Position numbers and translations under genes: made by a program
Source of the DNA: Tetragonia tetragonoides
Taxonomy: Eukaryota > Streptophyta > Magnoliopsida > Caryophyllales > Aizoaceae
Reading direction: 5' to 3'
DNA length: 64,000 bases
Assembly (NCBI GenBank): GCA_038025085.1
Contig: CM076148.1
Location: forward strand, 19,812,001 to 19,876,000
In this document: positions 12,860 to 61,663 of the stretch, one piece after another
How the letters are laid out: every line of letters starts with the position of its first letter
How positions within the stretch are numbered: the first letter of the stretch is position 1
The notes under the pieces: generated by a model
What the model was told of the DNA's origin: nothing
The model's input: the letters and a program-made list of their open reading frames with translations, nothing else
Database searches by the model: none

Positions 12860-13020
12860 AGCTTGACTGTCACTATGTTCGGGAACAATTGCAAGCAGGT
12901 TTAATCAGCTTGCATCATGTGAGAACAGATGAACAATTGGCAGATTTATTCACAAAAAGTTTGCCAGGGCGCCAACACCATTATTTACTCAACAAGTTAG
13001 GAGTGTCATCCCCTCCTACT

Positions 13021-13030
13021 TGAGGGGGGG
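13021..13030 (+). other. Polypurine tract
   Basis: TGAGGGGGGG sits directly before the 3' LTR, where plus-strand DNA synthesis would be primed. The TGA would also be the natural stop of the pol frame if the upstream 17-bp duplication were absent. Confidence 0.9.
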
Positions 13031-13340
13031 TGTTGGAATTAGTCATTACAGCAAATATTTATTGTAATAAACACAACAGAAGTTTGTTACAATTCTGTTA
13101 CAATTCTGTTACTAGCTAGAAGTTTGTTAGAACAGTAAAAACAGAGTCTGTTAGCATAGCTGCGCATAGGCCTAGTTTCTCCTTCTTCTCTTACTTGTAT
13201 ATAATCTGTAGTGCAACTGTAAACAATTCATTCAATGAGAAATCAATCTTCATTCTCTCAAAGCTCTTTCTCTCACTAAAATTCTCTCTCTTGTTCTTCC
13301 TTCTTTCACGAGCTCGAGCTGATCTTCATGTCAATCAACA
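13031..13340 (+). repeat. 3' LTR of the copia element
   Basis: The LTR is 310 bp with the same sequence as the 5' LTR by eye. It is followed by the AGATG target duplication at 13341-13345. Confidence 0.95.
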
Positions 13341-13455
13341 AGATGAATTGTTAACAACCCCACAAAGGGTAAACATATTAGTGTAAGTTACACGAGAACT
13401 TGCTAGCAGAAGTTAACAAGACTCGTCTGATGGATTGCCGTAAATAATGGTAGAA

Positions 13456-13812
13456 ATAGACATAGCAAATTGAAACTTCCACCTGGAATAGGAAATTGTC
13501 AGGAAAAATTGGTGTGATAGACATTGCAAACTGAAACTTCAGTGAGAAATAAACATAGCAAACTGAAACTTCTCACTAGAATAAGAAATTGTTGGGAAAC
13601 ATTGGTGTGTGTGTGAGTGTGTGGCATAGCAAACTGAAACTTCCCACTACAATAAGAGATTGTTGGGAGGGTTTGGGAAATTTGGTGTGTGACAGTGTGT
13701 GACTTAGCAAACTGCTAATCCCACTAGAATAAGAAGTTTTTGGGAAAAATTGAATTAGTTTCGGAAAAATCGAATTGCATGGGTGGGTGCGTGCGTGTGT
13801 GTGTGCGCGCGC
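13456..13812. repeat. Degenerate minisatellite and GT/GC-rich tract
   Basis: The phrase 'atagcaaactgaaacttc' recurs about five times (near 13460, 13521, 13554, 13625 and 13704). It is followed by 'cactagaataagaaattgttggg' and 'ggtgtgtg' phrases, so the unit is roughly 35-90 bp and uneven. The tract ends in alternating gtgcgtgcgtgtgtgcgcgc (13785-13812). It lies 3' of the transporter gene, between its stop codon and the copia element. Confidence 0.8.
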
Positions 13813-14162
13813 TTATCCCACATTGTAACATGCACACATTATGTAACTTGATTAGTGCATATCATTGATATTCTGATAGACGTAGCCTAATGCATGAAGG
13901 AATCTCGAATTGTTACTTACCTTTAATAATACTGTACAGAGTTGACCCCCACTCATCTCAAGGGATTTGATCCTTAGCTAGTGTGTGATCAATACTTCCG
14001 TCATGTTTTCCCTCTAAAACTTGATGCAGCGCAACTAGATCCTTCGTGTTGACAATGATACTGCTTCCATCAAGTTCCCGGTGGTTGAAGATGGTTCACT
14101 AATGACGTTAGACTATTGGAAAGGGAAAACTGGGCAGCAGCAGCCAGCTCAATGAGAAGAGA

Positions 14163-50252
<36,090 letters not shown>

Positions 50253-51160
50253 CTTTTGATCACCACTGAATCCCTCTAAACAATCCTTCAAGAAGGTGGT
50301 GGGCAGATCATTACCTCTCTAAACCAACTAGAAAACAGTATAAGCTCCCAGTACAAGAATACACTACCTGAATCAGGGAAAACAACAATGTCACATCTCC
50401 CACAAATTGATACTTATAAAACTTCTTTAAGAAAAATTCATGGTCTTGCTCTAAAGGGTTCCAAGATTAAGTCTTGATTTGTAGGGAGCTAAATTCAAGT
50501 GAAATTTTTTATCATAACATACTGAATTCAAAAACCACAGAGCTTGACGCGTCTCAAAAATGCAGAATTGGCTCTTACTCAAAAGTACCATCCAAACATA
50601 AAGTTTGAAATTGATAGTGCCAAAATTTTCAGAATTACCATAATTAACTTTCAAATTTCCAGCATTTTTATACACCCTTTTTGATCACTCATTCTAACAT
50701 TACAAAACTGGCAGCATTTTACAATTAGATGAACAATCTCAGATACCCATAAAAAAAACGATCATCAAAAACACAAAACCAAGTGAGAAACTAAAATTAG
50801 AGTACCTTGAAATGCAGTGATAGTGGAGCTGATGTTGCTTTGATGCTCAATTGGAGAGAAATGCCAAAAACATTCCAATAGAATGGCCATTTAGCAGAAA
50901 TTAAGTAGTATTATAAGAAAACAAAAAAAGATGGCAAATCAAATATGCAAGTGTTGAGAGAGAGAGAGAGTCCATAAGAAAGAAAGCGGGAAGAATATTG
51001 TCAGTAACACAAAGACAACAAACAAGAACGAGAAGTGCAATCGTCATTGCTGACGGAAAAAAACCTTTAATGGTTTTAGAAAAGTTGTACAAGACAAATA
51101 TAGCGAGAGCTCTTTTCAACTTTTTTGGCTGATTGGGAGAAGAGAGAGAAACTGACCCAG
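50253..51160 (-). promoter_or_regulatory. Transporter 5' leader and promoter zone (candidate)
   Basis: Upstream of the start ATG lies a leader. A donor-like TTTCAAG|GTACTC at 50806 and an acceptor-like TTTTCTAG near 50330 could bound a 5'-UTR intron. A pyrimidine-rich stretch (CTCTCTCTTCTCCC on the minus strand, about 51145) is typical of plant leaders. No transcription start can be fixed from sequence. Confidence 0.35.
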
Positions 51161-51390
51161 AGCTTTTAACTAAAAAATAATTTAGATAGCCTACCAGGTG
51201 GGCAATTCTATAACCCACACTGTGTGGGTAAACAGTAAATCCCACACCAGTAAATCCAATTATAAAAGTTATAAAAAATTAAAATCTTATCGCGCGTAAA
51301 AATAGGCTATTCCCAAGAAAGTAAATATAGAAATGTGTCTGTTATAATATTTAAACGAAATTGCTTAACGTAAATAATAAGTCTCTTATA

Positions 51391-54300
51391 AGGCGGACCT
51401 ATACTATAGGGCGGCTACCTAAATACACGAGAGCGTGAGAAAGCCCCAGCGTCCCCTAGCCCATCCGTTTTTAGTAAAAAAACAAATAAAAAATAGAAAT
51501 GTGAACTGTGAAACAAATCAAGCATAAAGCTGTCAAACACTCCCCCTCTCTCTCTCCTCACTTTCTCTCTCCACCTCTCTCGCCCAAATATGAGGAAATC
51601 AAAACAGCGGCGTCGACAAATTCGAACAAAGAATCAAGCAAAATCATGAAGAACAAGCAACAACAACATAAAAGCACTGCAACTCAAAGATAGGCGTTGC
51701 AAAACAAAGCAAAACACTTCAATCCAACGACATGCCGGTACAGAGATGAACAACTAAACCTAAAATAGGTATTCTCTTACTTAAAATCTCAAAATTGGCA
51801 ATAAATTTCATAAATCTGTTGTTTTGAACAATAATAATACTTCAGAATGTACTTTTCATATTATATGATGGTGAGGTGTTATTATTTAACAATTTAGTAT
51901 CAATTTGGGATTGTAGAGTATTAGATAGTTCAATATTATTTGAGATGTTTATGGTGTGAAATAAATGTGTTTGTTTATGGTTATCTAGTGTTATTTTTTG
52001 TCGATCAAGTGTTCCTTTTGTCTCTAATTGTTATTTGATTTTTTTTTTGTTCAAAATTTGGTTGTGTGACCTAACTTTTTGGTGAAAACAGATGCAAAAA
52101 AAATTCTGATAAAAATGATTGTGTTTACAAAGACTTAATGAGCAAATATGATTAACATATATTAGTTTTAATTGTAGTGCCAACACTTTGATATACGGTG
52201 ACATTTGTATCATGAGTGGTAATTGTGCTGGTAAGATTGTGTATATTTTGCTCAATAATTTGGTTGGTGACTGTATTTGTACCCCTAGTGTTACTAATTT
52301 TGAATGTGGTGACAGTATTTGTCAAACAAGTGCTAGTTTTACTTGAACTGTTATAAAATTACCAAAAGAATGCTCGTGTGTCAATATTTCTACTTATGGT
52401 GTTATTAATTTTGAATGTGGTGATAGTATTTTGAAATATGTTGTTATGTAGTTGTGCCAGATATTTGCTCAATTACTTGTTCTTAATTTCTTTAGTGTAT
52501 GTGTTTGTACTTCTGGTGTTATTAATTTTGAATTTGGTAACAATTTTTGTCATGGTTGTTCCTCTAAAAAAACTACAAAAGTGTGAATCAAGTTACAACA
52601 TTCCTACTTCTAGTGTCATTAAATTTGAATATGGCAGTAGTCTTTTCATAAGTTGTTGTTTAAACTGTTCTGAATGTTTCTCAAGAACTTATTCTTAATT
52701 TCCTTGATTTTTTATTTGTACTTTCTTCTGATATCAAATCCAAATTGCCATGTCTTGTAATTTTAAATGAACTTTTCTACATATGACCAAAGTGTGCTTC
52801 AGTGGCATCATTCCTATTTCTGGTGTCATTAAATTTGAATGTGATGATAGTTTTTTCCATATAAATTGTTATGTAAATTGTTCTGTCCATTTTCTCAATA
52901 ACTTGCTCTTAATTTCCTTGGTGTCTCTATTTGTATTTCTGGAGTTCTAGTGATATTAAATCTAAATTTAGTGACATGTTTTGTCAAACCGGTTGTAAAC
53001 CAGCATCTGGTAATATAAGAAAGTACGATCTTGATTGTGGTGTGTTCATGATGTTACACATTCAACATTTGATGGGGATATCGTCACTAAACCAAAGCTT
53101 AACATGATAAATCATCGATCGATATTTTCTATTGAATTTCATCTGATTTATAAAAACTTGTAAGTATTTGACATTTTGCTTTTTTTCTCTTTTTAAGGTT
53201 CTTGAGGTTGGCTGATAATTGAGATCCCGGCGTATTCACAGCCATAGTGCTTAGTGAGCTCAAAGAAGAAAGGGAGGAAGTATTTGAAACAATCAGGAAA
53301 TTTGAATGCCAAAAAGCCATTGCCCAAGAAGACGATTGCTGATGAAAAGAAGCTCGAAAGAATTGAAGCAGCAAAGAATAAGAAGCAAAATATGTAGCGG
53401 TTGAAAAATAATTTTATGAGTATTTTTTTGAGAAATCAAAAACATGTAAATAGTTTCATAATCTGCACAATATTTGTTTCAAAATATTCCTTACTAGTCT
53501 AATGATGTTAAATTATAATCTCTCTAGTGATACTATTTTCATATGGGGTGACAATATAATGACAGACTTCTACTGATAGAAAAAAGATAGTTCACATAAT
53601 CACATGTGTCCATTATTTGAACTCTAGAGTCAGTTTAAATAGAATGTGATATAGACACTGTTTGCTACATTTGTAACTTTCATTTACCGTCAAAAGTGAC
53701 TAAACATATGCATTGCAAAAGCTTGTCACTGTTTTCAACTGTAGTATCACTTTTTCTATCTACAGTATCACTTTATTGACAAACTTAAATATAAACAAAA
53801 AAAAAAATTCTCTTTGACAAGTCCACTACTAGAGTTGAAGTCTAGTTCATACTCAAAATCCACTTAATCACATTTAAAGTATAGTTCACGTTATCAAAAA
53901 TGAAAAGTTTATATAACACAATGAGCACTATTTGTTTTCAAGTATTAATTTTCTATGGTGTTATTATTTATGTATGTAGTGTTAGAATTATGATTTATGG
54001 TGTCAATATTTTCAAAGAATTGATTTCTAGAGTCAACTTATAAAACTAGTGTCAACTTATTAAACCAGTGTCACTTTGTTGTTTTCTAGTGTCACTTTAT
54101 AATGTGTTGCGTCATTACCATCAGAGTATCATGGCTCTTCACCATCAGAGTATCATGGCTCATCACCATTACCTCTAATACACTTTCTCTCTCTTCCACA
54201 GATTTTAACTAAACAGTGTACTCCTTTACATCATCTACATGGCTCCATCAATGCAATATTAAACCACAATTTACGAACAACTAAAAATGGTCAAACCTCT

Positions 54301-54853
54301 CTAATTCAACCAAAAAGCAAAAACAATAAATTCTTTCTAATTCAACTAGAATTCAAACAAAATCCCCAGTTACAAACCTATTCATAGTCCATTCTCCCTT
54401 ATCCATTTTAGCACTGCATCGAACACCGGCCGTACCAAAGATGGCGATCTTCCTCCAAACTTCAAAAGTTAAAGAAATTCGTTAGCTCCTTCTGGTCGTC
54501 GGAAAAAAGTCACCGGTAGTTTACTCCAGTAGTGACTCAAAGCCAAAGACTAAAAGTGGAGGATAGGGGTTAGAAGAGAGAAAGTGGCTGTGGGCTGTTA
54601 CGTCCATGTGCAATGGGGGAAGGGGAGGAGAGAGAAAGTAAGTTTGATATTTGTATAGTAAGTGGAAGGGGATAGAGAATGAGAGGAGGAGAGAGTAGGT
54701 AGTGGAGACCGGAGAGTGATGCAATGATGAGGGATGACAGTACAATTGAAGCAGGGGCAAAAACAAGGGAAGAGAAAGAAAAAGAGGGGAGGGGACCACG
54801 CGTCTGTATTGCTAATGTGGAAAAACACGTCCTATACAATAGGGCCGCCTTTT
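51391..54853. mobile_element. 3.46-kb block bounded by inverted AAGGCGG ends
   Basis: The left end AAGGCGGACCTATACTATAGG (51391) and the right end CCTATACAATAGGGCCGCCTT (to 54853) are inverted partners over about 25 bp. No transposase was recognised. The interior holds degenerate repeats (52250-53000) and AT-rich DNA. A second inverted pair (attgcttaacgtaaat near 51359 and atttacattaagcaac near 55808) lies further out. The block could be a non-autonomous DNA transposon, but no clean target duplication was seen. Confidence 0.5.
52250..53000. repeat. Degenerate tandem repeat, 'ctggtgttattaattttgaat' unit
   Basis: The phrase '(c/a)tggtgt(t/c)attaa(t/a)tttgaat' followed by 'gtggtgacagtattt'-like sequence recurs near 52290, 52399, 52518, 52610 and 52830, with a spacing of about 95-220 bp. 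It is often followed by 'cttgctcttaatttccttggtgt' words. Old, diverged copies. Confidence 0.6.
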
Positions 54854-55930
54854 CTAAGTTTTTGCGTAACGTAAATCCTATTTTACTGAATGCAAATCTT
54901 TCTATCACAATACTACCCAAATTGCCCTTTTCATTTGCAAAGGGCTTCCTTCTCATTTTTTTTCCTCTCAAATCTCTCTCTTATCATTCGATCAAATAAT
55001 TGTGAAGAAACCTAAATCACAACATGGATGATTCTCAAACAATTTATTTGACCAAATTAATGATATTCATATAACCATTAGAATTAGCATTTGGTTTCTT
55101 TTTTTAATTAGTAATTAGGATTTGTGGGTGGTGGTTTGAGAGATGACAAGGTGGGTGGGCTGACGATAGCTAGCTGGGGGCGTAGTGTTCGGGGGCGTTG
55201 TGGCTTAGATGTCGAGCAGAGGAATGTTGGGTGGTTGGCGTTTTGGGAGGAGAGAGAAAGGGAGGAAGTGAGAGAAAGAAGAGGGTCGCGGCCTGTGAGA
55301 GAGACAACCATGTTCGAGGAGGTTGTGACGCCGGTGGGCGGAGGTTGCCAGTGGGTCATGGCGGTGACTGACAGGGATGAGGTGGTGAGTGAGGTTGACG
55401 GTGGTGAGTGGTGTCTAGGTCTTTGGTTTTATTTCATTTTTTTGTTTTTTTTTATGTGGGAAAAAATTAGCTATGTATTTTAGTTTGATTAAAGTAAAAA
55501 ATCGAGCATACGTTGGATGATAATGAAGATATGGCTCATCTGTAACTTTATTAAATTCTGTTGCATCAAATTCTATTGTCCAGTACCGCATTATCTTAGT
55601 CGAATAAGTTCTAATAGGGGTGGAAGTTTGGTGACCAGCTTCATATTACAACAAAAGTAAAAAAAAATGTAACAAATTAATTTAAACTTGAATGTTTTTA
55701 TGCTCTATTAATTATGGGTAAGAGAGAAAGTTAGTAGAGAGGGAAAATGAGTGACTACTTATTAGGGTATTGTTGGAAAAAAGATTTACGTTGAGTGATT
55801 ACTGATTTACATTAAGCAACCCTCTAGTTAAAATCCTGTTATAATTTTTTTTTTATTCGTATTTAAAGTACTGCTATTTACAAAACAACTCTTTTACATC
55901 ATTAGGAGCTCTATTTCGTGTTCAGAATAT
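54854..55930. other. Spacer between the TIR block and the pararetrovirus
   Basis: The stretch is GC-richer around 55120-55400, where open frames exist on both strands. They are low-complexity (Arg/Glu/Gly-rich one way, Ser/Thr/Pro-rich the other) and match nothing I recognise. No gene is called. Confidence 0.4.
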
Positions 55931-55935
55931 TGAAT

Positions 55936-55947
55936 TGGAATCAGAGC
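55936..55947 (+). other. Primer-site-like sequence of the pararetrovirus
   Basis: TGGAATCAGAGC differs by one base from TGGTATCAGAGC, the Met-tRNA site that marks position 1 of Caulimoviridae genomes. It lies about 50 bp before the first viral frame, the expected place. Confidence 0.5.
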
Positions 55948-55979
55948 CAAGTAGTTAAAATCTGGATCCTTCTAGTAGT

Positions 55980-56288
55980 TGTAAGTTTTCAATTTACCCT
56001 CATATAGTACATAGTCCAGAAGGATCTAATAATTTGGCTCCACATCTAAACTATATAACAGATTCTCTATTAGAAGTTAAGCAGGAAATCGAAAAAATCA
56101 AAGTAGAATTAAAAGCCTTTAAAAAGTTATCCGACACTATACACCTAAGTTTAGTAAACGAAATTAGACATAATAATAAAGATAACACTATTGCATCTTT
56201 TATATATCCATATCCTTCTACAAATAATGACAAAAAAACCATTTTTAATAGCCGACCTACCAATAGAACTAGAAAGCTCGGAAGATGA
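55980..56288 (+). pseudogene. Endogenous pararetrovirus: coiled-coil protein (virion-associated type)
   Basis: The frame is open from about 55980, with an AT-rich codon bias unlike the host exons. A heptad-like stretch (LLEVKQEIEKIKVELKAFKK) predicts a coiled coil, followed by a basic end (RPTNRTRKLGR). A short coiled-coil protein just before, and overlapping, the coat protein frame is the arrangement of virion-associated proteins in Caulimoviridae. No clear ATG opens it, so the 5' end is uncertain or decayed. The TGA is at 56286-56288. Confidence 0.55.
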
Positions 56289-56468
56289 AAACGATGGAGA
56301 AGTATCAGGAGTACATCATGACTGAATTAGAAGAACCATTCGATAAAGAAGAAAATCCTAAACAATTAAATAATATTATGGATGCAATTGCTGATAAACA
56401 AGGAGTGTTAAGTGAAGGTTTTGAAAAAACCAATAATGTTGGTTTAGAAGAAGACATATACCAACAAA
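56229..56468 (+). pseudogene. Endogenous pararetrovirus: coat protein, N-terminal part (cut by a Helitron)
   Basis: An ATG at 56229 overlaps the preceding frame and starts an acidic stretch with 'ESSEDENDGE'. That frame stops near 56327. The acidic sequence continues in the next frame ('TELEEPFDKEENPKQLNN') until 56468, where the Helitron begins. An acidic N-terminus is typical of Caulimoviridae coat proteins. The break at 56300-56330 shows decay. The rest of the gene lies beyond the Helitron. Confidence 0.6.
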
Positions 56469-56624
56469 TCTAATATAATTAGTTTAAAACACAGCAATCA
56501 AATCAGAGCTTGACAAATCTGCAGATGATGTGTCAAATATTTGCTGATGTGTTATTTCATTGATTCAGAAAAAAAAGAAAAAAAACAGCAACGCAAACGA
56601 CATGTCCCTCCAATCCATCGCTCA

Positions 56625-57019
56625 ATGGCTGCATCTTCTCCTTCCAACTTCTCTGTTCTCTTTTTCTCAAAAAAAAAAAACTTCTCTCCCCCACGGCACC
56701 ATCAGACACCACAACTATTCCCGCTACCACTACCAGAAGACGCATCTCTCTTAATCGCAAAAAAAAATGGGGTTCAGTGTTCTTCTATCGGAAAATCGCA
56801 CAACTATGAGTCTGAGACTAAAGAAGAACAAGTAGAAGATCGAATTCTGATGCCGAAAACTTTCGTTAAACATGTCAACAATCTTTCTTACTCTCATCAT
56901 GATCAGGATGACCACAATTATTTGATAACACTCATTCAATCATATCCTATAGCAGTAGTTATTCCAATCAAATGCATCATTCGATTTGGCGACATCCAAA
57001 ATTGCGGCTGTTTGTTATG
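56625..57019 (+). pseudogene. Captured gene exon in the Helitron (5' end, unknown protein)
   Basis: ATG 56625 opens 131 codons, ending at a good donor (ATG|GTGAGT, 57019/57020). The N-terminus is rich in Ser and basic residues and poor in acidic ones (MAASSPSNFSVLFFSKKKNF), like an organelle transit peptide. Later residues such as PKTFVKHVNNLSYSHHD are not recognised. It may join exon candidates at 59975-60042, 60290-60369 and 61664-61790. It could be a still-spliced captured gene or only a fragment. Confidence 0.4.
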
Positions 57020-59974
57020 GTGAGTTGTCTTTAATTTAGCCATTGTGAAATGTATTTCAATTTGTCATATTCTAATGCTTCAATTATGTTGTGATATGGA
57101 TGAATCTTTGAATATTGATCATATTTTTTTTGCTGTCGTTTGTCGTTAGAATTAGCCCTCGGGATTCTAAACAGAAGTTTGATTTAAACTAGAATTTGAC
57201 TACCAGGATTAAAGAGATTATTACGAAAGTTATAATTTGATGTTTAAATTAGCGTCTTATTAAAGTTTTGGTTTTTGGCATTTTATAATTGACAATTGAT
57301 TGAACATATCCTATAAAAACATGTCAGTCTTATTTTTTAGACTGGTAGTAGTAATGTATTTGATTGATTGGGTTGAGATGAAGTTGTTTTTGAACTGGGT
57401 TATGAATTTGATGATTGTCAATAATGTTTTGTTTTTCAGTTCGGTTATCTCAAAATTTAACGATTCAATGATTCCTCTCTTAATTTATGAACTCAATTTA
57501 TTTGTTCGATTGTTTTGTAATAATTATTGTGATGGTGATACAGAAAATCAAATAAAATTAAATCAAGCTTGTTATGGACCTTCGGAAATGAGAACTAATA
57601 TGAATCAGCCATTTGATATTTGAATTTCCCAATTTGATTCATCAAACTGAATTCTGCAATTGGGTTTCTATTTTGTTTGCAATTCGGATTATTACTGTTA
57701 TATTCTCATATTTCTTTCTTTCTTTCTCTTTCGAATTCCCTTCCCACTTGCAGTGAAGCATACATATGAGTATGACTATGCGTTCTGACATGGGTTCACT
57801 TCACATCTTCCCCTTAGCCAATGGTTTGTTCTTTCTCTTTGTCTCTCTAACCTCAATGTCAAAAACTTTAAGCTTAATTGTAAAATGAAAATCGTCAAAT
57901 AAAATAATGCAACTTGGGGTTGGGGAGCAGGATCATTCTTTTTGATGTTCTGTTTTTGGGTTATAATATTGATGTTTTTGAATGGTTAAGGTTTTCTTTT
58001 GATTTCCAATTATCAATCTTCGTTTGATTGCAGTTTCCTCTAAAGAGGCATTTGCTATCTACAACTCCCTCTTTCTTTTGAAATATCTTGATTTGCTATC
58101 TAAAGAGGCCTTTGCATGATATATGAATTTCCCAATTCATCCATGAAACTAAATCTTGCAATTGTGTTTCATTTGTCTTAGACTTTTAGTGTGCATGTAA
58201 TGTAATAGTTTGCTATTTTGTTAATTCATGTTGCCATAAGATCGACTTTTTAAGCTGAATTATTTCTTGAATTATAATAGGTCTCCAATGTAAAAAGCAA
58301 ATTGGTAATAGTTGATTTGTGTGTCCTTTATGTTGAGTAGTCTCTCACATAAGATTGTTTGCACTTTGCAGGTGATAAAAATTGATGTCCTAACCACCCT
58401 TTATCATATCTGTATATGGTACCAACAATTATGCATTTTTTCTTATTTGCAACTGAAGGGTATAGTGTGTATATCTTAAATCCCAATGTTGGAGATCTAT
58501 GCATTAATTTAGTTGATAAAATTAACTACTTCTCTTGATAATGGATAGGTCAAAAGGATTGGCATGTTTTTAGGGTTGTATGATTGAGAGCTTTTAACTG
58601 GAACTGGTTGGGAGTGATTGAGTGAACTATCCCCTTACAAGGGAAATCTGAAGTGGATAGGCAGATAACAATTTCAGTTTCAAGGGAAATTTGATGTCCG
58701 AAGGCATTTGTTTAGAAAATCTTACAAGACGACAAAATTAGTCGTGTGTGCATTAGTTGCATATCTTATATGGTTCTTACAGTTATATACCACTCGGTAT
58801 TAGATATATGAAGAAAATAAAATAAGAGACTTTTACTTCTGAAACTATTTATGATCCTCAGCATTTCCACAGTTACATTAGAATTTGGTAACCGAGCTAC
58901 TATTTTATGCTAATCAAAGCATAGTTAGCAACTATAGTTAGCCTTGCAAAATAGGGGCTCAATACCAGTTGTAAAATGTGGAATCTGACTGCAAAGGAAA
59001 CCATATATAGGTTGTGAGTGCAAAAGCTGACTTGCTTTGGGTTAAGTGGATAAATAAAGTGTGTATTAAGGGTCATCAGCTAATTCCAATTGGTATTGGA
59101 CTATTGGGTGACGTTAAACTGTGTTCCAAAATATGGTTTTATGCCTGATTGATAGTGGGATGTAGACTGTTACAAGTGCAAATAACGTTCATCTTGGTCC
59201 TCATGTAAGAAGCAAAGTGTTATTTCAATATGGAGTATTGTGCATGGGCCTAGGATTTTTTGGATGTCTAAAAAGGAGAGGCCACCTATTGGAGACAATC
59301 TCATTAGGATGGGCATCAATGTTACTGATGTAGTGATGTGAGCTGCAGTTTTTGTGGGTTGGCGACCAAACCATTTCCTCATTTATTTTCTATTGTGTTT
59401 CGTCAAGTAAAATGTTTACGTTGTTGCAAGTACAGAGGTACTCCCTTCAGATAAGTCTGCCTTACATTGATCATCTAGGATAATGACTAGAAATTTTGAG
59501 AACATTGCCTTATTATTTGCAAATTGATATAGCTTGGTAGAAAATTTTAAACGGCTTCTTAATAGACAAGTAAGGCTATTATGCTTTATGATCTGATTGA
59601 GTAATTACATTGTCATCTAATTTTTGGTTTGCCAAAGTTAGATGGCTACTAACCTAATGTACCAACTATGGAGTACTATCTTGCAAAACATAGAGAATAG
59701 TTGTTTTGGCTCCTTATGAAACAAATTACATCTTCTTTATTTTATAAAGACTTTATTTTTAGAATCGACATTTAGAGACCAAAGAGTAAAGAAGATGGTG
59801 TGTTGCGTAGCCTGTACATACTCAATTGGAGATCAAAATCATGTGATTTTTTTTTTGTGTGTTGTTTGTGCAGATTATAGATTAAAATGACCAAAGTTTG
59901 GGAGCTGCTACTTTTATGTTCTTTGGGTTACAAGTAATCTAACTTTAGTTTGATTTTTCTCTTTTGTGCTATAG
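57020..59974. other. Helitron interior: probable intron-like DNA, no frame recognised
   Basis: This is T-rich plus-strand DNA with several weak acceptor-like 'tttgcag' words, but no long or recognisable frame. Its composition suits a captured intron. Confidence 0.4.
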
Positions 59975-60289
59975 GATTCAATACTGTGTATTGTCAATTC
60001 TATTGTCAAACTATGATCTCAGATCTACAAGAACCTTAATAGGTATGTTGTCACCAAATCTTACTCTAAAACAATTTTTACTATTTTGTTCTGAGACATT
60101 TAAAGGTGTTTAGATTGTGTTTATTTTGCTGGAAATTCATGTTAGAACAATTATCATTTATTTTTCTTCAAATTGTTAATTTTAGTTGATGCTCAATTGT
60201 GCAAAAGACTAATTTTGTTGTTACACTAATGCATTCTCATTTTTATTCAATTTGTTTTTTTTAAATTATGCAATATCCTGAATTCGCAG

Positions 60290-60369
60290 TTTGAAATTGG
60301 CGGGAGTTACTGAAGTTATCGAATTTATTGAGTTTGTGCATGATAGATGGAGCAGGGATCCCCCTAAAG
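60290..60369 (+). pseudogene. Captured exon candidate in the Helitron
   Basis: The stretch lies between an acceptor (ttcgcag) and a donor (aaag|gtac). It is open in the frame giving LKLAGVTEVIEFIEFVHDRW and ends in phase 1. The next candidate at 61664-61790 starts in the matching phase and reads DADLRILQFEKGIQKLQQ, so the two probably belonged to one gene. Protein family unknown. Confidence 0.4.
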
Positions 60370-61663
60370 GTACAAACTTACACCATTCACTCTCTCTACC
60401 TACATTCTTCTTGGATAGAAAGTAGTGCTCTTATATGGAAGTCTTCTCCCCCCGCTCCTGTTTTTTTTTTCTTTTCCCCTATAGTAATATTTTCTCTAAT
60501 TAATATCTGCTTTGTTTTAATTTATTGATCTATAGTATCTACATTTGGTGATATGATCTCCATTAGATAAGAAGAGGTCAGTTAAAGTTCAAGTTATGCT
60601 CCTTATTAATACTTCAATATTCTTTATTCTGTTTCTTTTTGTTAACATTTAGATGAATTTGTCTCTTTTATGCACATATATTTGCTTACTGATTGCCATT
60701 TAGTTGAGTGCCAAGGCAAAATGGTAATTGTTCTGACATATAGTTGAGTAGCTTGATGCTGATTAAGCTCTAAAATTTCTTCCGTTCTATTTATTATGTT
60801 CAGTGTATATATTCGTTGATTGTCAGATGAAGAGTCTTTAAGAGACTTTGACGTAAGGTTGATTGGTGTAAGTGTACCAAAGTAATAAAAATATTATCTT
60901 CGATCAGCTAAACTAAAATGCATGGTAGTTGAGATAATGTAGTCTTTTTGCTTTAAAATGCTCAAATCACAGATACTCAATCATATTGCAGAAGACTTTG
61001 TGGAATTGAGCTAAGGCTAGATGATGACGTGCGTGGTTAGATAACTTTTTAGACCAAGTTAAATAAGAATTTGATCATCTATGTTTTTTCGGCTGGCAGT
61101 ATCATTTCACTATTGAAGGTTATGCTCTGTCCATAATTGAGGATTTTGTTAATTTTTTGAATTCTGATAATGTTTTAGATAATGAAGTTATTGACTTATT
61201 GGTTTTGTTTGCTCTCTTTTGCACCTTTAGGTTAGTGATGTTATGTAATTTTTACTGATATTGTTAAGCTTTAGGCAGGGATAATTGTTTTGCTTTTCTT
61301 GAATCAAGCTAAAGAAGCTTATGTGAATGAAACATATTATATGTTTAACAACATATACATGAAAATGGGTTAGTGATAACTTATTTGCTTAAAACCAACT
61401 ATTTAAACTTGGTTACCTAATTGTTATCTTTATTCTTATCAACGGTCCTCACACTCCGTTTTTTGAAAACCTATCAGCTTATTTTGTTGCTGAATTTTCT
61501 TCAGATGCTTTTCCCATGGTCATCTATTCTTGAGTATCTTGACTGACCTACACCTTGGCCTCTTAGAACATGCTCTGGTTCAGTGTGTTAGTTTTGCAAC
61601 TTTAAAAATGATTTTCTGCCCAGTAATGCCCATGATTTTTTGAACGTTAGCCTTCCTTTCTAG

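Larger units (their letters stand above)
7639..13340 (+). mobile_element. Ty1/copia LTR retrotransposon, complete but mutated
   Basis: Two 310-bp LTRs begin TGTTGG and end CAATCAACA. No difference between them was found on reading. The 5-bp target duplication AGATG flanks the element exactly (7634-7638 and 13341-13345). Internal order is primer site, gag, protease, integrase, RT and RNase H, which is the copia order. Matching LTRs mean a recent insertion. Gag-pol nevertheless has a frameshift near 8605, TAG at 9023 and 9578, and a 17-bp duplication at 12811-12844. This copy could not make a full polyprotein and was probably copied with proteins supplied by a relative. Confidence 0.97.

Noticed and set aside
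13456..13760. Regularly spaced repeats that might suggest a CRISPR-like array
   Set aside because: Units are uneven and degenerate, spacers are not unique, and the DNA is plant nuclear. It is a minisatellite.
51212..51230. Palindrome acccacactgtgtgggt upstream of the transporter
   Set aside because: A single short palindrome without a known factor site or second copy is not enough to call an operator.
55108..55483. Frames of 83 and 119 codons on opposite strands
   Set aside because: Both are low-complexity with biased composition and no recognisable motif.
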